Part shown: piece after piece, positions 10,601-17,682 of the stretch
How positions within the stretch are numbered: the stretch's first letter is position 1
Layout of the letters: every line of letters begins with the position of its first letter
Assembly (NCBI RefSeq): GCF_004363245.1
Contig: NZ_SNYV01000011.1
Span: 62,001-126,000 of the forward strand
Direction of reading: 5' to 3'
Origin: Sphingobacterium yanglingense
GTDB taxonomy: Bacteria; Bacteroidota; Bacteroidia; Sphingobacteriales; Sphingobacteriaceae
Length of the DNA stretch: 64,000 nt
Made by a program: the position numbers and the translations under genes
The notes under the pieces: generated by a model
Database searches by the model: none
Told to the model about the DNA's origin: nothing
What the model saw: the letters and a program-made list of their open reading frames with translations, nothing else

Positions 10601-12628
10601 ATTTCGAAGATTCAGGAAGTGGAGGGTACGGAGTACTTCTTTGAGGTACTGCAGCGTATAGGTAAAGAGAATTTTGACAGGGGATATAGCTACGGTAGGG
10701 ATACGGATAAGAAATATACGTTTAGCCATATATTGAAGAAATGCCATCCTACAGAGGAGGAACCTTTTGAGGAGTTTGCTAAACAACTTAAAGCAAGTAA
10801 GCTGGAGAAGAAGCGGCTGGTGGAGGTGTCCTGCTATGCGACGCAATGGGCAGACTGGCTGGGGGACTATATGAAGATTCCGAGTCTGGAAGAGGCGGTA
10901 TGGTGGTTCCTGGCGCATACGACGGATTATATGGATGCGGAGAAGGAGACTGTTATATCGCGCTATTCGAATGTGCCACGGAATGATTTTCAAAAAGGGG
11001 CTATTGATATTGATTGGTTCAAACGGGTGTATGCGAACCTAGGGAAAGCGAACTGGAAGTTGGTACATGAGTCGGCCAAATACCTTTCTGATGGGATGGG
11101 CTACCGTAGGGTGAAGACTTATTCGTCGGTGCTATTGGGGGAGACGAAGATTACGGAAACGCTTAAAAAGATTAATGAGAAGCGTGATAAGGATTATGTG
11201 ATGGCTTTGGGACTGATTCCGATTTCTAAGACGAATCCGGAGGCAGATTTGCTGAAACGCTATAATATATTGCAGACTTTCCTCAAGGAGAGTAAGCAGT
11301 TTGGGGCACAGCGCCAAGAGAGTGAAAAGAATGCCGTGGAAATCGGGCTGGATAACCTGGCGCGGAATGCAGGATTTGAAGATAGTGTACGCTTTGTGTG
11401 GGCAATGGAAGGAAAGGCTACGCAGCAGATTATGCAGGAGTCGGTCGTGGAGGTGGATGATGTGAGGGTGGAGCTGACGGTGGATGATGAAGGGAAGGCT
11501 GAATTACTGGTGAGCAGGAAGGACAAGGCACTGAAGAGTATTCCGGACAAGTATAAGAAGAACAAGCTGATCGAGGCACTGAAAGAGGGCAAGTCTTATT
11601 TGACAAAGCAGTTTTCGAGAACGAAGCTGGCTTTAGAGAATTCGATGTTGCGTCGAGACAGTTACTCGGTGGTAGAGCTGCGCCAGATTATGGAGCACCC
11701 GATTGTAAAAGCGATGCTCAGCAAACTGGTGCTGTATGTACCGGCAACACAAAAGGCGGGTTTCTGGTCGGAATCGGGCTTGCTGGATACGGATGGTAAG
11801 GTCATCCCGGTGTCGGATCAGGATGTATTGGTCATCGCCCATCCGTATGATTTATTTCACTCGGTACAGTGGGATTTGTTCCAGCGCTATCTGTTTGTAA
11901 ATGAAATGCAGCAGCCTTTTAAACAGGTGTTCCGCGAGCTCTATGTGCCTACTGCGGATGAGATGGAGCAGCGTACGCGGTCTACACGGTATCAGGGGCA
12001 TCAGATACAGCCCAACAAAACGGTGGCACTACTGCGTGGCCGGGGATGGACGGTAAGCTATGAAGAGGGCTTGCAGAAGGTATTCCACAAGGAGGGGTAT
12101 CTGGTGACTATGTTTGCTATGGCGGACTGGTTTACGCCTTCGGATGTGGAAGCACCGACATTGGAACTGATATGTTTCTACTCGCTGAAAGATAGGTCGT
12201 TATTGCCGTTTGATGCGATCGACCCAGTGATTTTCTCGGAAGTGATGCGGGATATGGATCTGGTGGTGTCTGTGGCTCATGTCGGTGAGGTGGATCCGGA
12301 GGCTAGCCATAGCAGTATGGAGATGCGGGCAGCATTGGCACGGGAGAGTGCGCATTTATTTGGCCTGGATAATATTGAGGTCAAAGAACGTCATATTTTG
12401 GTGCGTGGTGAATTGGCGGAGTACAGTATTCACCTGGGCAGTGGGATGGTGAGCAAGGGCGGAAGACAGCTTTCGATTATACCGGTACAGAGTCAGCATA
12501 GAGGAAGGGTGTTCTTACCGTTTGTAGATGATGATCCGAAATCGGCCGAGATTATCAGTAAGATGCGCTACTTGGCTCAAGATAATAAAATTAAGGACCC
12601 AACGATTCTGGAACAGATTAATGCCTAA
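7622..12628 (+). CDS. Very large DUF4132-domain protein (MolR/YehI-like)
   Basis: A 1668-residue protein without signal peptide or clear membrane helices, so probably cytoplasmic. The first about 1250 residues are mostly helical, with HEAT-like segments (for example around 540-580). The DUF4132 region is near the C-terminus. Its hallmark stretch is at about 1430-1465: 'QPFKQVFRELYVPT', then an Arg-rich 'RSTRYQGHQI' and 'VALLRGRGW'. The last about 90 residues (IHLGSGMV...VFLPFVDDDP...KIKDPTI) match the conserved tail that follows DUF4132, which I recall as DUF7737. E. coli MolR/YehI belongs to this family, but its biochemistry is unresolved. A 136-residue gene starts 3 bases after the stop. 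Both genes sit between copies of the same intergenic repeats. Confidence 0.85.
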   Translation: MIPAEKAREFITQHDKISIPKEDFERFSEPYKILGLYITNQLSEYYDYSSNFRRYQEQFGTDSKTNPWNTKEGLELANLLYGTGIGPYITRIWDFMDSLPYQDRYTKRSFRIDPSQAYSKNKLGRLISIYYGGNNGFNSMDPLDKMQYDVYQNVQDIGLYYALLLMDEPEKYYPLLEEIFLGEHEIGGVSTELIRALLLTEEDRNHLLVEKLLLAAQQQEGLRQTILETLDFTSVKALKRFIKLILEHNLMRFSSVVRAVDTWFGFGWEAPKTATVKRVLELALQFLEHPEQVEGVLDTKDNLELYVALWAKAIEDVDKANTLVVDVVTSESSALMSKLVALYFMRATERTNTDLTAYAEIHADEDIELGYWLLSNLAMHEMSDGLMAKFVALAGKLPTAGKVYSERGFAWMNYTIKPEDIYDAMFAYLQPHQFAQLADDLVSIPSSSREKLMRKLFPDHFTYSWSFKSNGEKVTQMDLQADDWQRKVIRQAIVDRNTSVSFTGINLMRSIAVLEEDVLLLENLLSRKGKDMRKAAIEILLQQPTEVLKAALSRLLTSSNVDQRLGGLEMLTILQDDADWTEYIKEQKEKYAARKLNKNESIFIAKLDNESVAAAFTLANGFGAIDYNALTDFKLPKSQFEKPKKKLLSFKKSDFLFPDLIDAKKTVKGVNKLYALFDAHKKMEYTYEGYEGAQETTLLQHRITGINRIAEDSDAMQRLDNLPLAEVWKSWYKEVELNDFELYAVIWYIRGRYNRQEVQADLKDFQLQYIPEFDGLNYDKINYLYQSDSNKIITIINYLLDVYADKPTWAAYKLDVLEDSLARFPEELKSVTFNNPEYFYNQSLRWTYMIDGMFYPIMDQDHVYYDEAQLLRLYQLRLYIACQQLGQGQVMGTVKDVVPFLKKLFDNSSNVKVDIPSFEHIFKAYSLQLINNDDLLFLSLLNKDMFFILDGGQNYHTNRLKHYTIPEINGLLKKNMLTVELERGDMPTEASPYISKIQEVEGTEYFFEVLQRIGKENFDRGYSYGRDTDKKYTFSHILKKCHPTEEEPFEEFAKQLKASKLEKKRLVEVSCYATQWADWLGDYMKIPSLEEAVWWFLAHTTDYMDAEKETVISRYSNVPRNDFQKGAIDIDWFKRVYANLGKANWKLVHESAKYLSDGMGYRRVKTYSSVLLGETKITETLKKINEKRDKDYVMALGLIPISKTNPEADLLKRYNILQTFLKESKQFGAQRQESEKNAVEIGLDNLARNAGFEDSVRFVWAMEGKATQQIMQESVVEVDDVRVELTVDDEGKAELLVSRKDKALKSIPDKYKKNKLIEALKEGKSYLTKQFSRTKLALENSMLRRDSYSVVELRQIMEHPIVKAMLSKLVLYVPATQKAGFWSESGLLDTDGKVIPVSDQDVLVIAHPYDLFHSVQWDLFQRYLFVNEMQQPFKQVFRELYVPTADEMEQRTRSTRYQGHQIQPNKTVALLRGRGWTVSYEEGLQKVFHKEGYLVTMFAMADWFTPSDVEAPTLELICFYSLKDRSLLPFDAIDPVIFSEVMRDMDLVVSVAHVGEVDPEASHSSMEMRAALARESAHLFGLDNIEVKERHILVRGELAEYSIHLGSGMVSKGGRQLSIIPVQSQHRGRVFLPFVDDDPKSAEIISKMRYLAQDNKIKDPTILEQINA

Positions 12629-12631
12629 CGC

Positions 12632-13042
12632 ATGGAGCTGATACTACAATTAAAGCGACTGGGAAAGAAGCGGGTAATCAGTGTTCCCTATGTATTGGAA
12701 GCGGTACCTGCGACATTGAAGGAATTGATTGTGGCATGTGTCACAACTGAAGTGAAGCGATATAATGCGAAGAGGGAGGAGATACCGTTGGTCTCCTTCC
12801 TCAATCCGCAACAGATAGAGGAACAGGCGGAAGCGGGAAAGATTGCTTTTGGTGATATCGATAACCTGCAGCAGGTAGTCGAGGATAAGGCGCTGGACAC
12901 AGCATTTCAGGCCTTTGAAGATGGTCTGTTTGTGGTGTTTATTGATGGTGTAGAGATAAAGACGTTGGACGAAGAGGTGGAGATTAAGGATCGATCTGAA
13001 GTGGCTTTTATACGGTTGACGTTTCTGGTGGGGAGGAGGTAA
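12632..13042 (+). CDS. Small partner protein of the DUF4132 gene, possible beta-grasp fold
   Basis: A 136-residue protein whose ATG is 3 bases after the DUF4132 stop, so translation is probably coupled. I recognise no named family. What can be seen is an N-terminal beta-hairpin pattern (MELILQLKRLGKKRVISVPY), a helix (about 28-47), a charged middle, then 'GLFVVFIDGVEIKTLDEEVEI' and a final strand 'EVAFIRLTFLVGRR'. The order strand-strand-helix-strand-strand, with a 'DGVEI...L' loop and a 'SEVAFIRLTFLVG' ending, resembles ubiquitin-like/MoaD-ThiS beta-grasp proteins, although the tail is GRR, not GG. This is inference only. The stop codon lies at the start of a purine-rich repeat. Confidence 0.7.
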   Translation: MELILQLKRLGKKRVISVPYVLEAVPATLKELIVACVTTEVKRYNAKREEIPLVSFLNPQQIEEQAEAGKIAFGDIDNLQQVVEDKALDTAFQAFEDGLFVVFIDGVEIKTLDEEVEIKDRSEVAFIRLTFLVGRR

Positions 13043-13365
13043 GGAGTAAGGACACCGTTCGTCACTGCGAACTTGTGAAGCAGTCTATTTTAGCAGAGAA
13101 GGTTAAGGAGTAAGGAGTAAGGAGTAAGGAGTAAGGACACCGTTCGTCACTGCGAGAGGTAAGATTTTTTACAGAACACAGCGGAGTTTTAATGACAATA
13201 AAAGTAACGTCACCCTGAGTGTAGCGGAGCGGAATCGAACGGGTCTATCAACTGTATAGGGTTAATTATATAGCTTCTAGATACCTCGACTACGCTCGGT
13301 ATGACGATATAGTTTGTAAACCAAGCTTGCGAGCTCACCAAAGGTAATCTGTCATTGGTAGCCTG
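13043..13365. repeat. Mosaic of dispersed intergenic repeats, right of the DUF4132 pair
   Basis: Non-coding. It repeats modules seen at 6781-7335: 'GTCACTGCGAGAGGTAAG' (13151-13168), 'ACACAGCGGAGTTTTAATGA', the 'CACCCTGAGT...GGAATCGAACGGGTCTA...ACTGTATAG' block (13200-13260), and the 'AAGCTTGCGAGCTC...GGTAATCTGTCATTGG' block (13318-13360). The phrase 'AAGGAGTAAGGACACCG' occurs twice inside it, at about 13041 and 13125. The block runs straight on from the stop codon of the 136-residue gene. Confidence 0.85.
13104..13136. repeat. Short tandem repeat, unit TAAGGAG
   Basis: Four full and one partial copies of the 7-mer TAAGGAG stand in tandem. Related purine-rich phrases occur at 6789-6800, 7325-7350 and 13965-13992, so the motif belongs to the dispersed repeat set. 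Confidence 0.9.
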
Positions 13366-13398
13366 TGAAGCAGCTAGTCACTAACTATAATAGATTTT

Positions 13399-13843
13399 TA
13401 TGCCGCTCAGTAGCCGCGGCGGGGCCAGTTCCTTTTCTCTTGACAGAAAAGGAACCAAAAGGTCAAGGCTTGGTTGCTCGGCTAAATTGTCTTCTTATTT
13501 CTGGCAATAAGACAAACTCACTTCGCTCAGACAAGTCTGATTGTTTATCAGAAATAATCGAAATTCTTTACGCCTTGCGCAACCTAGGCCGTTTTATCTA
13601 GATAATGGTAGTACTACCTTACGATTACTCAATTTATCGCCTGTAAAATTTTTGACAATTGTAGTGGGATGCAGAACCTTTGTGTCAAAAGTTTTAAGCG
13701 ATGAGTTTAGCTTCTCTGAGCTACACTTCGTTCCGGTTTTTGCCTCCTTTTTTGCGGAAAACGACGAAGTCCTCATCCATTCCTTTGAAAACAAACACTT
13801 ATTGGATAAAAAGGAGGAGCCCCGCCACGGCTCAAGTGGCATA
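13399..13843. repeat. 445-bp non-coding element with imperfect inverted ends
   Basis: The left end (13399-13426) reads TATGCCGCT...GCCGCGGCGGGGCC. The reverse complement of the right end (13816-13843) reads TATGCCACT...GCCGTGGCGGGGC, giving imperfect terminal inverted repeats of about 27 bases. Internally there is a perfect 11-bp hairpin, GTTCCTTTTCT/AGAAAAGGAAC (13428-13455), and a larger one closed by TTATTTCTG (13495-13503) and CAGAAATAA (13549-13557). Short open frames exist on both strands but have no domain, signal or plausible start. Their peptides resemble spurious proteins often called from such repeats in this group. No transposase is present. It may be a MITE-like or structured-RNA repeat; which one is not decided by the sequence. 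Confidence 0.7.
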
Positions 13844-13992
13844 AAAGCTAATTACTCTGGCATGGAGGACAAAGGAAACTTTGGCCCCCGGCTGTGTAGC
13901 TTTACGAAGTCATGATGAACATAGGGTAAACAGTCTTGATCTTTGCCTATTTTAACAGAAAAGGTTAAGGAGTGAAGAAAGTGAAGGAGTAG
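13844..13992. other. Intergenic tail after the inverted-end element
   Basis: No gene. It contains 'TATTTTAACAGAAAAGGTTAAGGAGT' like sequence (about 13949-13974), a variant of the phrase at 13087-13112, so the dispersed repeat family continues up to the terminator of the NTF2-like gene. Confidence 0.5.
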
Positions 13993-14051
13993 AAAAAAGG
14001 CCCACACTCCTGCGGGCCTAGGTTGAAACAAAAATCCTCAGTTTGAGGATT
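13993..14051 (-). terminator. Terminator of the NTF2-like gene
   Basis: Read on the minus strand, a stem AGGCCC...GGGCCT (13998-14019) is followed by six T. A second perfect hairpin, AATCCTCA-GTT-TGAGGATT (14033-14051), lies between it and the gene end at 14067. The first has the layout of an intrinsic terminator. Confidence 0.75.
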
Positions 14052-14066
14052 CCTGAAATCTATATC

Positions 14067-14495
14067 TTACGGGTAAGTCGTTACCACTTTGCTGATTTTC
14101 CATCCATCGGCAGATTGTACCATGGTAATGTAATCTACGCGGGTGAAGGTTTCGAATTTCATAGATACCTTAGCTACGGATGTTTTGCCTGCTTGATCTA
14201 ATATTTCGTAGTCGGTCGAGCAGTTATATTTGACGCCTTTATTTGCTTTTAAGAAACCTAAATAGGCTGCTCTATCGGATACTTCGTTGCTTGCCGAATT
14301 GAGGTGCTGAAAATCTGCAGTGAACAGGTGTTTGTTGAAGTCGGTATTGCCAGATGTGATTGCCTCTGCGTAGGTGAGGGTGATTTTGTTTGCGTTTACA
14401 TCTTTCAACGGATTGACTGTTTCTCGGGCTGAGGCGTTAAATCCAGAAGCGAATGCAAATAAGCTGGCGGTGATGATGGCGATAAGTTTGTACAT
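14067..14495 (-). CDS. Secreted NTF2-like (lumazine-binding-like) small protein, copy 1
   Basis: A 142-residue protein with a Sec signal peptide (MYKLIAIITASLFAFASGFNASA, cleavage near ASA-RE at 23-24). The mature domain has the NTF2-like pattern: an N-terminal helix (ITLTYAEAITSGN), a mid helix (SDRAAYLGFLKANKG) and C-terminal strands ending 'DYITMVQSADGWKISKVVTTYP', as in Lumazine_bd_2 or SnoaL-like families. No catalytic residues are evident; such domains often bind small hydrophobic ligands. It is very similar to the 141-residue gene at 53243-53668, including the last about 40 residues and the promoter. It follows the TlpA gene of the left SusC/D module on the same strand but has its own promoter and terminator. 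Confidence 0.82.
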   Translation of the reverse strand: MYKLIAIITASLFAFASGFNASARETVNPLKDVNANKITLTYAEAITSGNTDFNKHLFTADFQHLNSASNEVSDRAAYLGFLKANKGVKYNCSTDYEILDQAGKTSVAKVSMKFETFTRVDYITMVQSADGWKISKVVTTYP

Positions 14496-14612
14496 GGCTG
14501 TTGTTTTTTTGTTTATGTCGTTTGTTTGTTAATCTGTTTTCTTTGTTGATAAGACGCCCGTTGTTTCTAAATGGTTGCGTCTGTTATCATTTTTATTTCT
14601 TATTTGTTGATT

Positions 14613-14620
14613 CAAAAGTA
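14613..14620 (-). promoter_or_regulatory. Candidate -7 promoter element of NTF2-like copy 1
   Basis: On the minus strand this reads TACTTTTG, a full match to the Bacteroidota -7 consensus TAnnTTTG. No TTG-type -33 element is visible at the usual distance. An upstream repeat pair (14649-14680) takes its place, suggesting activator dependence. The leader to the ATG would be about 110 bases. Confidence 0.6.
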
Positions 14621-14648
14621 GGGGAGAATGGTGAGGTAGGAAATGGAC

Positions 14649-14680
14649 TTTCGACCAAAGGATTTTATTTTTCGGTGAAA
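14649..14680 (-). promoter_or_regulatory. Direct-repeat activator-like box upstream of NTF2-like copy 1
   Basis: On the minus strand two related 11-mers, TTTCACCGAAA and TTTGGTCGAAA, stand in direct repeat with 21 bp from one CGAAA to the next (two helical turns). The near edge is 28 bp from the -7 element. The same box with the same spacing lies at 53743-53774. The layout resembles LytTR-type response-regulator sites. The regulator identity is inference. Confidence 0.6.
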
Positions 14681-14729
14681 AGCGGAAAAAGTCAGGTGAA
14701 AATTCAGGAGGGCGACAGTGAAAATAGTA

Positions 14730-14752
14730 AAGGAGCCTTTATGGGGCTCCTT
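14730..14752 (-). terminator. Candidate terminator after the left SusC/D/TlpA operon
   Basis: A perfect 8-bp stem, AAGGAGCC/GGCTCCTT, with a 7-base loop lies 29 bases after the TlpA stop on the minus strand. The T tract after it is interrupted, so strength is uncertain. Confidence 0.5.
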
Positions 14753-14780
14753 CGCATTGATATGTTCTCTATTTAGGTAG

Positions 14781-16280
14781 TTATTGTAATAACGATAGTA
14801 GTTCTTCTTTTAATTTGGGATCGGAAGGACGGTTTGCATTCGGTGATACGACATTTCCCTCAGGATCTAAGAGAATAAATCTTGGAATGGCATTGATGTT
14901 ATAAAGCTGTACAAAATCCGTGTCAAAAGCTTTGTCGGATATGACCTGTACGCCGCCTAGCTGTTTTTCTGCTACGTAGTCTTTCCATTTTTGTTTGTCT
15001 TTTTGATCGTCAAGGGATAAGCTGACAAAGGTGATATTCTTGCCATGTAGCTCTTTTTCTAACTTGATGAGGTGTGGGATCTCCATTTTGCATGGACCGC
15101 ACCAGGTCGCCCATACATCGATATAGACATACTTGCCACGTAGGTCGCTCAGTTTGCTCTGCCCACCGTCAATATTTTCGAAATTAAAGTCGGGCGATGG
15201 TTTGCCTTTGCGTACCGCCATCCGCTTGTCGTATATGGCTTTCATTTTTGGTTGGTAGGCTGCATTGGTAGGGTCGCTCATAAAACTCTGGTATAGCTTA
15301 TCGGCCTCAGCATCTTCCTTGATCAGTTTGAGGTAGGCGCTGGAAAACTGATACCGGTAGTGTCCACCGATGGTAGGATCGTTGAGTTGGGTGTTGGCGA
15401 TATGGATCTGTGCCAGCTGCATATTTTCAAAACCTTTGCTGCCCAAGAGTCCGCTTTTGTATACACGATCCGATATCCAGCTGTCTAAGAGATTGCGGTA
15501 TGCTGAAGATTGATTAAATGACTGTACATCATCCAGTCGTAACATCTCGTAGTTTAATGAATCGACGAGTTTCCGTTCGTCTGTTGTAAAGCTTCTGGTA
15601 TGAGCTGCTTTGTAAGCGGAGTCTATTCGTGCAGTGGCATTGGGGGCCGTGCGGTCTGAACTATCCATGAAGCGGTAGAAATTGGCCAGTTTGACGGAAT
15701 CGGCTCCGTAGTAGATCCGATAGCTGCGCAGGGCTAGACCTGTTGCAAGGGCTGCCTCGTTGTTGAGTGTAGAAGCAAAGAAATCATCGCGGCTGCCAGC
15801 GGCTTGCTTTGCGACAAATGTACGGTATTTGTCAAGCTGGGAAATGAACACAGGAATATCCATGGCATAGGCCTTGAATAGCGGGCCGTCGGGCGAGCTT
15901 GGGATAAACCGGGATAGGGACTGGCGGCTGTTGTATAGTTTTTGGTTTTCGGCGGCACCCTTTCCTTTAAAGGTGTTTTTCCCATTTTTATTAACCGTAA
16001 CCTGTAGCTGGTAGTCAGGAGCAAGATAGAGTTCTCCAACTTTTTCGAGATGGTACAGTCCGGGTTGAAGGGTAGGAAATGTTGCTTTGAAAGTGCCGTC
16101 TTCAGCTAATTCAACAGCTGCTTTATAACCATTGACCTGTGATAGGGTGAGTGTCTGCTGTTGTGATTCGGGATTGGGGATGCGCCCCTGCAGGCTGACC
16201 TGCTGTGCATAGGCTACAGTGCCGATCGTGGATAGGCCTAATGTGGTAAATAGTAGCTTTATCTTATTATTCATCGTCAT
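14781..16280 (-). CDS. TlpA/ResA-type thioredoxin-fold thiol:disulfide protein with DUF4369-like N-terminus
   Basis: A 499-residue exported protein. The signal peptide is in the first 25 residues (hydrophobic core, AYA-QQ cleavage). In-frame ATGs at 16280 and 16274 are both possible starts. The N-terminal about 100 residues look like the DUF4369 beta-domain. A long helical linker follows, then a C-terminal thioredoxin domain with the redox motif WCGPC at about 393-397, preceded by YVYIDVWAT, and the cis-Pro in 'NAIPRFILLD'. Such proteins reduce or oxidise periplasmic thiols and commonly follow SusC/SusD genes in Sphingobacteria. It is the last gene of the sigma-FecR-SusC-SusD operon, 48 bases after SusD. 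The substrate is unknown. Confidence 0.88.
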   Translation of the reverse strand: MTMNNKIKLLFTTLGLSTIGTVAYAQQVSLQGRIPNPESQQQTLTLSQVNGYKAAVELAEDGTFKATFPTLQPGLYHLEKVGELYLAPDYQLQVTVNKNGKNTFKGKGAAENQKLYNSRQSLSRFIPSSPDGPLFKAYAMDIPVFISQLDKYRTFVAKQAAGSRDDFFASTLNNEAALATGLALRSYRIYYGADSVKLANFYRFMDSSDRTAPNATARIDSAYKAAHTRSFTTDERKLVDSLNYEMLRLDDVQSFNQSSAYRNLLDSWISDRVYKSGLLGSKGFENMQLAQIHIANTQLNDPTIGGHYRYQFSSAYLKLIKEDAEADKLYQSFMSDPTNAAYQPKMKAIYDKRMAVRKGKPSPDFNFENIDGGQSKLSDLRGKYVYIDVWATWCGPCKMEIPHLIKLEKELHGKNITFVSLSLDDQKDKQKWKDYVAEKQLGGVQVISDKAFDTDFVQLYNINAIPRFILLDPEGNVVSPNANRPSDPKLKEELLSLLQ

Positions 16281-16328
16281 GTATCTTGAGTTTGTCCCTG
16301 CCCATGAGCAGGGACAATGGTTCTTTAA

Positions 16329-17678
16329 TTATTCTTCGTTAAGGATTATTCCTCTATTAAACTGTTGGACACGTGCAGGGATCTGGAAGGTATACTGCTT
16401 GCTTCCTGGTGCTAGCGTAGCCATAACCTTGCCATTGCTCGGGTCGATGCGCTGTACAGTGGGCATTCGGTTTTCGCGATCTAGGCGCTTCATATCCATC
16501 CACCTCGGTCCTTTAAAGGCCAGCTCCCGTCTCCGTTCAGCAAGCACGATCTTTAAAGCTTCTTCCTTGTTGCCTGCTGATAAGTCCGTGTAGGCTGCTT
16601 TTAAGATACGTTTTTTGCGAAGACTGTTGACAATTTCCAGTGCCTCGGATACTTTGCCTGCGCGGGCTAGGGCCTCGGCTTTGCTGAGGTAGATCTCAGG
16701 GTAACTAATACCTAAATTGGAACGCCCCGCAGGTGATACATAAAAGATACCGTTGTTATTTGTCGACGAAAAGAGGAAATAGCGTAGGTCATTGCTGTTG
16801 TAATAACTCTTAAGATCTTCGGAGTAAAGCATAAATAAGGGCACGGAGTAATCGCTAGAGCCTTGCATCCATACGCATTCGGGACCTACTTCTTCTTCGG
16901 GAAGTTCGTAGACATCTTCGTAATCATTGTAGTCCACAAGGGTATGGGGATTGGCTAAGGTGCGGTCCGCAAAAATCAACGATTTTTCATAGTTGCCAAG
17001 GTATAGGTATACGCGCGTCAATAGGCCAAGTGCTGCTTTCTGTGTAACGCGATACCCATTTTTGTTCACCTTTGGAAGGTGTTCTACCGCCGATTCGGTA
17101 TCATTAAGGATCAAATCCACGACCTCCTGTAGTGTAGCGCGTTGTGGAATCGCATCGGTTACATTGGTGCTGCTTACCAAAGGTACACCCGGTAGGGAGG
17201 CTGCAGTCTGCGGATCGTAAGCCTTAGCGAAAGCTGTAAGCAAGTGGAAATAAGCAGATGCTCTATTCACTTTAGCCTCTGCAATAAGCTGCTGCTTTTG
17301 GCTGTCCGAGCCGTTGCTGGTACCGGGCACCTGATTGATAATCACATTACAATGGTAAATGAGTGTGTAATAGGGACCCCAGATGACAGGAGGTGTGAGC
17401 TCGTTGGGATCTAATCCGGGACGCCAGTAGTAGGAATTGGCTTGCGTCGAACGATTGTGTTCGTCGTAGAGGTCAAAAAAATCGTCTGTCGTGTAGAGAA
17501 GCTCCGGCGGAAAGGCCAGTGTCATCTGCTGGGAGAATAACATGCCTTCGTAGTCTTCTATCTTATCAGGTATGATAATGCCTTTGGGCTTGACTTCAAG
17601 AAAGTTGTTACAGCTGCTAAGGAATCCAATTAAGATCCCGATAGAGACTAAAAACAAATTGGTTTTGATCGTTTTCAT
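16329..17678 (-). CDS. SusD/RagB-family nutrient-binding lipoprotein (left module)
   Basis: A 449-residue lipoprotein. I start at the ATG at 17678, which gives MKTIKTN, a hydrophobic core and a lipobox FLSSC with Cys23; an upstream ATG at 17696 lies inside the SusC gene end. The sequence has the SusD pattern: 'NNFLEVKPKG' just after the Cys, a TPR-like helical body ('RASAYFHLLTAFAKAYDP', 'LGLLTRVYLYLGNYEKSLIFAD'), and the C-terminal 'YLSKAEALARAGKVSEALEIVNSLRKKR' and 'AERRRELAFKGPRWMDMKRL'. It sits on the cell surface, capping the partner SusC. It starts 4 bases from the SusC stop codon. The ligand is unknown. Confidence 0.93.
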   Translation of the reverse strand: MKTIKTNLFLVSIGILIGFLSSCNNFLEVKPKGIIIPDKIEDYEGMLFSQQMTLAFPPELLYTTDDFFDLYDEHNRSTQANSYYWRPGLDPNELTPPVIWGPYYTLIYHCNVIINQVPGTSNGSDSQKQQLIAEAKVNRASAYFHLLTAFAKAYDPQTAASLPGVPLVSSTNVTDAIPQRATLQEVVDLILNDTESAVEHLPKVNKNGYRVTQKAALGLLTRVYLYLGNYEKSLIFADRTLANPHTLVDYNDYEDVYELPEEEVGPECVWMQGSSDYSVPLFMLYSEDLKSYYNSNDLRYFLFSSTNNNGIFYVSPAGRSNLGISYPEIYLSKAEALARAGKVSEALEIVNSLRKKRILKAAYTDLSAGNKEEALKIVLAERRRELAFKGPRWMDMKRLDRENRMPTVQRIDPSNGKVMATLAPGSKQYTFQIPARVQQFNRGIILNEE

Positions 17679-17682
17679 GGGA

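Noticed and set aside
13365..13915. Two overlapping open frames (78 and 124 codons) plus an antisense one in the repeat field
   Set aside because: They lie in a non-coding element with inverted ends and hairpins, have no domain or signal, and similar frames exist on both strands. They look like by-products of repeat sequence.
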